A program made the position numbers and the translations under genes. The notes under the pieces were generated by a model. The model searched no databases and had not been told where the DNA came from. It worked only from the letters and a program-made list of their open reading frames with translations. A stretch of 9,496 nucleotides of DNA, taken from DATMXP01 sp964460935. Lineage in GTDB: Bacteria > Acidobacteriota > Terriglobia > Terriglobales > Acidobacteriaceae. How positions within the stretch are numbered: the first letter of the stretch is position 1; each line of letters begins with the position of its first letter. This document shows positions 5,619-9,496 of the stretch, in pieces. The stretch spans positions 1-9,496 of the forward strand of contig CAYWSM010000371.1 of NCBI GenBank assembly GCA_964460935.1. The letters run 5' to 3'.

Positions 5619-6641
5619 ATGGTGAAGAACGTTCACACAGAGAAGAATCTCGCATTTTTATCCGGCCTGTACACGCGAGTAGCGCGGCAAGTGGGAGTGC
5701 ATCCATCGTATGTAAGCCGAGTCGCCCGTGGAGAACGGCGGTCGGAACGAATCTCGCGCGCGATCGCGAACGAGCTTGCACAGTTTGTATCAACGGATGC
5801 GCCGGCAGCAAAAGAGACGGAAAAACAGCCGGCATCAGGGCTGGCGGAACTGCGTCGCAGGTTGATTCGCAAGCTGAAGTCGAATCAGCGCCTCGCCCGG
5901 CTGGGTGTCATGATCATCGACCAGGAGCATTGGTTCCGCTCAGGCCAGGTCTCGCGAGTATCGCGTTCGAATTTTCAGGCCCGGATTGCCGCCAATGCGT
6001 TGATGATCGCCGTAGCCGTAGAACATTTCCATCGCCTTTCGTCGCGATTGGAAGACGTCAATCATGTGCTCAGTCTCACCGATGCGGACGGCATTGTTCT
6101 CTATTCTGACGGAACAACCGGCATGGTTCGTTATCAGGAACGGATTCCGGGTGCAAACTGGTCGAAAGATTACATGGGCCCGAGCGCCGCAGCACGTGCT
6201 ATTGCTGCCGGCGTACCGTTAATCATTGTCGGTCCGTCCGATGCTGACGAAAAGCTTCTTACCGTGCGGATGGCGTGTCCGGTTCGTCTGCCAGACCGGC
6301 AAGTCGTTGGAGTTGTCGTTCTAAGCATCGATCTTGCGCGGGCACGTGCCGAACACTTGATCGATATCTCCAAGATAGCGAAGCGGATCTGCAAAGCTGT
6401 TGATCGTGAACGCAAGAATCCCGAGCGATCAAGCACTCGTCTGCCCTCCGCCCACGTTCAGCCCTTCGAGGAAGCGGAACTGCACCTTGCACGGGTGATG
6501 TCAATGCCCGAAATCGATCAGCCAACCCGCATACACCTGGGAACGGTGCTAGCTGAACTGGAAGGCAAGAGGCGCGAGGTGCTGCTGAGTGGAGACCGCA
6601 AACCACGACGCGGCGGAAACGCTCGAGCCCATGGCGTATAG
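5619..6641 (+). CDS. HTH plus GAF-like sensor regulator
   Basis: 340 residues from the ATG at 5619 (AGGA 10 nt upstream). The frame is open 46 codons earlier, but that part looks non-coding. Residues 12-55 form a HTH: VARQVGVHPSYVSRVARGER, then ISRAIANEL. A charged helical linker (78-95) follows. Residues 146-247 resemble the GAF-type sensor of AcoR/PrpR-like sigma54 activators: VLSLTDADGIVLYSDG (150-165), IPGANWSKDYMGPSAAARAI (176-195, in place of the usual G-x-N-x-x-G-T-A-x), and ACPVRLPDRQVVGVVVLSID (219-238). The usual histidine after the second motif is absent. No AAA+ sigma54 domain is present; the C-terminal 90 residues are polar and helical. It is probably a soluble ligand-responsive transcription regulator, but the ligand and targets are unknown. 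Its stop abuts the stop of the converging glycosyltransferase gene. The GAF assignment is by recognition of motifs. Confidence 0.8.
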   Translation: MVKNVHTEKNLAFLSGLYTRVARQVGVHPSYVSRVARGERRSERISRAIANELAQFVSTDAPAAKETEKQPASGLAELRRRLIRKLKSNQRLARLGVMIIDQEHWFRSGQVSRVSRSNFQARIAANALMIAVAVEHFHRLSSRLEDVNHVLSLTDADGIVLYSDGTTGMVRYQERIPGANWSKDYMGPSAAARAIAAGVPLIIVGPSDADEKLLTVRMACPVRLPDRQVVGVVVLSIDLARARAEHLIDISKIAKRICKAVDRERKNPERSSTRLPSAHVQPFEEAELHLARVMSMPEIDQPTRIHLGTVLAELEGKRREVLLSGDRKPRRGGNARAHGV

Positions 6642-7817
6642 TCAGCCCTTCACTAATCCACGACGCAAATCAGCCAGGGAATAATGCGTGCCGCGCCAGA
6701 TCACGCCATCCTGACGTAATGTCCTGATCATGGATACCATCATCGTGTAAATCAACATGCCGGTGCTGAGCGGGTGCAGGAAGAAGTATTGCGGCCAGAT
6801 CGGCGTGTTCCACGACATTCCAATATAGAGACATAGAATCGACGCCAGCGAAACCACAAACGGCAGTTTTGCCCAGCCGTGCGCGAGCCACACTCCCACG
6901 AATGGCGTGATATTGAAGAACAGCAACAGGAAACACGCTGCCAGCGCGCGCTTCACTGAGAAATGCATCAGCGCGAAGAAGTTTTTCGTCAGATTGTTGA
7001 TGATGTGGAGCGCACCCGATCCCCAGGGCAACAGCAGCAGATCTTTACCGAGAACGTTACGCTGGGCGAGACCATGATCTTTAATCAGCTTGCCTAGCCG
7101 CATGTCCTCGATAATTTCCATCTTCAAGGCGGCGAACGTACCGACTTTCTCGTAGGCACTGCGCTTCACCAGATTGAACGCCCCCACACCGATGTGATCG
7201 CGGGAATTCGGGTCGGCGGTTTTCCACGGCCGGTGCCCGAAAACAAAAAGCATGTTGAAGCCTGCCAGCATGATCTTCTTGCTGACACTCCAGTCCACAT
7301 GCGTCGGAAAAACCACCAGGTGATCGGCATTCGAGTGCAGCGCGTATGCCATGGCACGACGCAGCGATTCGGGATGAAACACGATATCGGCGTCGGTGAA
7401 CAGGAGGTAGTCACCGGTAGCCTGCTGTGCCGCCGTCCACATCGCGTGCGGTTTGCCTAGCCAGCCGTTGGGCAGCGAGTCAACATGCAGGATCTTCAGC
7501 ACGCGCCGGGGATCGTGGTCCCTTGCAACATGTTCCATGATTTCGGGCGTGCGGTCCGTGGACCGGTCGTTGATTGCGATGACCTCATAGTTGGGCCAAT
7601 CAAGTTGCGTCAGGGAGCGTAAGCCCGACTCGACTTGCGCCTCCTCATCCCGCGCCGGAACGATGATGCTTACCCGCGGAGCATTCGCGGGCGCAGGCCG
7701 ATCCCATGCCGGCGATGCGATGTCGGATATCGTGCGCATGCCGATGGCCGCATCGGCGACGCGCCACACCCACAGCACGGCCAGGAATAGTCCGAGAATC
7801 CACCAAAATAAGATCAG
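6642..7817 (-). CDS. Membrane-bound family-2 glycosyltransferase (CrtQ/HpnI-like)
   Basis: 391 residues if translation begins at the CTG at 7817. Domains in order: one N-terminal membrane helix (about 1-17), a GT2 catalytic domain (about 48-250), then three or more membrane helices (about 288-306, 318-335, 346-364). GT2 motifs are present: VPARDEE (53-59), INDRSTDRT (82-90), the metal-binding DAD (142-144) and catalytic-type ED (237-238). The closing motif GVIWRGTHYSL (371-381) and the GWLGKPHA segment resemble the carotenoid glycosyltransferase CrtQ type; hopanoid HpnI-like enzymes are an alternative. It should transfer a sugar from a nucleotide donor to a lipid-like acceptor at the inner membrane. 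No ATG or GTG precedes the first helix after the MFS stop. The frame opens at a TTG at 7946, but that lies 130 bp inside the MFS gene. GGAGAA lies 5 nt before the CTG. It overlaps the MFS gene by 4 bp. Confidence 0.9.
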   Translation of the reverse strand: MILFWWILGLFLAVLWVWRVADAAIGMRTISDIASPAWDRPAPANAPRVSIIVPARDEEAQVESGLRSLTQLDWPNYEVIAINDRSTDRTPEIMEHVARDHDPRRVLKILHVDSLPNGWLGKPHAMWTAAQQATGDYLLFTDADIVFHPESLRRAMAYALHSNADHLVVFPTHVDWSVSKKIMLAGFNMLFVFGHRPWKTADPNSRDHIGVGAFNLVKRSAYEKVGTFAALKMEIIEDMRLGKLIKDHGLAQRNVLGKDLLLLPWGSGALHIINNLTKNFFALMHFSVKRALAACFLLLFFNITPFVGVWLAHGWAKLPFVVSLASILCLYIGMSWNTPIWPQYFFLHPLSTGMLIYTMMVSMIRTLRQDGVIWRGTHYSLADLRRGLVKG

Positions 7818-9067
7818 GCTGGTTCTCCGTTGGTGCTTTGAGACACCGGTATTTGCGGGGCAAACTTCATCCCGTAAAAAAGGATAACAGCGGCGAGAAC
7901 AACTGCCGCAATCGCAGCGAGAAACCCAGTCTGCAGATTCGTCCAATCGGAGATGCGGCCTATCAACGTCGGAGATGCGGCATCTCCTAGTAGATGAATG
8001 GTGAAGAGATTGATGGCCATCGATGTTGCACGAATAGTGGCGCTAACCGAATTTACGACCGCAGCATTCAGTGGCGCAGTATTGAGAAACAAAAGGAACT
8101 CGGCAACGAACATCGCGGGATACATGAATCGCCCGCTGACATAAATTGCGGCAAACATTGCTGGAATACTGATCAATAGCGTCACGGCGGAGACGAAATA
8201 ATAAGCACCCTTGGTCCGGTGCAACAGCTTGTCGCCCATCCATCCGCCGACCATGGTGCCGGTGATTGCGGTGAAAGCCGTGATCCCCCCGAAGATCAGA
8301 TTTCCCTGGTCGAGCGGGATATTGCGAACACGGTTCAGGAATGTCGGCATCCACGCTTCAAGTCCTCCGAGGCAGAACGTCACCATTGCCATTCCGAGAG
8401 TGGCCGTCCAGAAAGCGCCGTTACGAACCAGTCCCCACAGGCTCGTGCGCTCGAAGGTTTCCTGTAAAAGATCTTTGGCGCCACGAGGCGGTTCGGGAAG
8501 GATTGCCAGAGCCATCGCAAGCAGAAATCCTGGTACTGCGGCAACGTAGAACGGATAGCGCCAACCCAGATGATGTCCAAGGTATCCGCCCATCATGTAA
8601 CCGGCGGCCGTGCCAAGACCGATGTTGAGATAGAACCAGCCAAAGACTCGTCCGCGATGCTCTTCGGAATAAAGATCGGCAATGAATGAGGGTGCAATCG
8701 TAACGAACGTCGCTTCCCCGAGCCCGACGATCGTGTGACGGATCAGCAACGTCGTGAAATTGTTTGTGATGGCAGTCAGCAAGGTAGCCACACACCAAAT
8801 CAGCGCTCCTCCGACCATGAGCCATTTGCGCGGATACCGATCCGCCAGTATCCCCACGAACGGCGCCGCGAACATGTAGCAGACAAAAAAAGCGGTGGTC
8901 AAAAATCCATAGGAGGCATCGACGCCCAAGCCGAAAAGGTTTGGATTCGGGAACTCCTTCTGGACCATCGGCAGAACGGCAAACAGAACCGAGCGGTCAA
9001 CGTAGTTGAAGAAGTTCAGTCCGGAGAGGATTAACAGCGCGGCCAGCGGGCGTTGTTTGAGGCTCAT
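7814..9067 (-). CDS. Spinster-like MFS transporter
   Basis: 417 residues with twelve hydrophobic segments, typical MFS length. Spinster-family hallmarks are visible: NYVDRSVLFAVLPMVQKEF (21-39) in the first helix, the loop 2-3 motif GILADRYPRKW (72-82), and GLGEATFVTIAPSFIADLY (115-133), the conserved G-E-A region after helix 4. Relatives move lysophospholipids or sphingosine-phosphate in eukaryotes, and the family includes many bacterial members of unknown substrate. The ATG at 9067 is the first start after the ftsY gap; its ribosome site is weak (no GGAGG). It is followed with a 4-bp overlap by the membrane glycosyltransferase, so the two are likely translationally coupled, and a lipid or lipid-linked substrate is a reasonable guess. 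Some MFS hexuronate or phthalate transporters look similar, but the first-helix motif favours Spinster. Confidence 0.88.
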   Translation of the reverse strand: MSLKQRPLAALLILSGLNFFNYVDRSVLFAVLPMVQKEFPNPNLFGLGVDASYGFLTTAFFVCYMFAAPFVGILADRYPRKWLMVGGALIWCVATLLTAITNNFTTLLIRHTIVGLGEATFVTIAPSFIADLYSEEHRGRVFGWFYLNIGLGTAAGYMMGGYLGHHLGWRYPFYVAAVPGFLLAMALAILPEPPRGAKDLLQETFERTSLWGLVRNGAFWTATLGMAMVTFCLGGLEAWMPTFLNRVRNIPLDQGNLIFGGITAFTAITGTMVGGWMGDKLLHRTKGAYYFVSAVTLLISIPAMFAAIYVSGRFMYPAMFVAEFLLFLNTAPLNAAVVNSVSATIRATSMAINLFTIHLLGDAASPTLIGRISDWTNLQTGFLAAIAAVVLAAVILFYGMKFAPQIPVSQSTNGEPA

Positions 9068-9076
9068 GCGAGAAGA

Positions 9077-9183
9077 AGTTCGTCAGTTCATCAGTATGTC
9101 AGTTCATCAGTGTAAACAACCAGCCAAATCGGTGCATGAAACGCTCATTCTGACGAACTGAAATACTGATGTACTGATGAACT
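9077..9183. repeat. Long imperfect inverted repeat built from a tandem 14-nt motif
   Basis: The left arm (9077-9113) and right arm (9147-9183) are reverse complements at 31 of 37 positions, separated by 33 nt. The left arm itself holds two exact copies of GTCAGTTCATCAGT (9082-9095 and 9098-9111) at 16-nt spacing, and the right arm has degenerate copies in inverse orientation. It fills the gap from 10 bp before the MFS start to the ftsY stop, whose TAG (9184-9182) lies in the right arm. A large RNA stem could form on either strand. Confidence 0.85.
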
Positions 9184-9496
9184 AATCAAACAGTGAGTCC
9201 ACAAACGCCGTCGCGTCGAACGGGATCAGGTCGCTAGCTTTTTCTCCGATCCCTACGTAACGGACAGGAACTCCCAACTCATTCGCGATCGCGACAACAA
9301 TTCCGCCTTTTGCAGTTCCATCTAGTTTTGTGAGGGCAATTCCCGTCACACCGGCGGATTCGGTGAACAGCTTTGCTTGCTGGAGTCCGTTCTGGCCGGT
9401 TGTCGCGTCCACCACCAACAGGGTTTCGTGCGGAGCACCCGTGATGAAACGCTGCGCGGTGCGGCGCATCTTTTCGAGCTCGGTCATCAGGCTGGT
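9182..9496 (-). CDS. ftsY: Signal recognition particle receptor FtsY, C-terminal fragment
   Basis: The last 105 residues of FtsY; the gene enters from the right edge and ends with TAG at 9184-9182. FtsY is the GTPase that docks the signal recognition particle and nascent membrane proteins at the inner membrane. Visible parts of the SRP-type NG domain are LLVVDATTGQNGLQQAKLF with the DATTGQ element, GVTGIALTKLDGTAKGG with the TKLD guanine-specificity motif and DGTAKGG closing loop, and VRYVGIGEKASDLIPFD followed by the short end FVDSLFD. These match FtsY rather than Ffh: the G domain ends the protein, with no methionine-rich M domain after it. It lies upstream of the MFS gene on the same strand, separated by the inverted repeat. 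The N-terminal part is outside the window. Confidence 0.96.
   Translation of the reverse strand, partial: TSLMTELEKMRRTAQRFITGAPHETLLVVDATTGQNGLQQAKLFTESAGVTGIALTKLDGTAKGGIVVAIANELGVPVRYVGIGEKASDLIPFDATAFVDSLFD

Noticed and set aside
5422..5835. 137-codon minus-strand open frame spanning the regulator control region
   Set aside because: Overlaps the HTH end of the plus-strand regulator and has no recognisable feature. The control-region signals explain the stretch better.
9077..9183. The inverted repeat as part of a CRISPR array
   Set aside because: The units are 14-16 nt with no unique spacers, they alternate orientation, and there are no cas genes.

Overview
The window looks like chromosomal DNA of a moderately GC-rich Gram-negative soil-type bacterium. 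The best guess is Acidobacteriota (Koribacter/Terriglobia-like). This rests on protein style: an exported FecR-domain protein with a Trp/Tyr/Pro/Gly-rich tail, an exported glycine-zipper protein with an N-terminal VPSGT motif, a short single-piece PiT transporter behind a DUF47 gene, and a Spinster-type MFS protein. That assignment is inference. No rRNA, tRNA, IS element, prophage or CRISPR array was seen.

Layout. (1) Bases 1-2404 hold three genes on the minus strand, read right to left: ruvC (Holliday junction resolvase), an unrecognised exported protein, and a FecR/DUF6600-like exported protein that runs off the left edge. (2) Bases 2639-5016 hold three plus-strand genes: a DUF47/PhoU-like protein, a PiT low-affinity phosphate permease, and an exported glycine-zipper protein. 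They end at a strong hairpin terminator (5042-5076). (3) Bases 5087-6641 hold a divergent regulatory pair: a small XRE-type HTH protein on minus and a HTH plus GAF-like regulator on plus. Between them lie a 17-bp near-palindrome and short direct repeats. (4) Bases 6642-9496 hold three minus-strand genes, read right to left: the 3' end of ftsY (signal recognition particle receptor), a Spinster-like MFS transporter, and a membrane family-2 glycosyltransferase. The last two overlap and are probably translationally coupled.

How the parts fit. DUF47 plus PiT is a known phosphate-uptake pairing. The MFS/glycosyltransferase pair suggests making or moving a glycosylated lipid-like compound at the inner membrane, but this is only inference. 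The two regulators probably share a control region.

The most unusual signals are: a long imperfect inverted repeat built from a recurring 14-nt motif, filling the ftsY-MFS gap (9077-9183); the HTH+GAF regulator, which lacks the AAA+ domain usual for its sensor type; the 17-bp operator-like palindrome; and a likely non-canonical CTG start for the glycosyltransferase. I found no clear-cut new multi-gene system. Most of the window is ordinary core and accessory chromosome.
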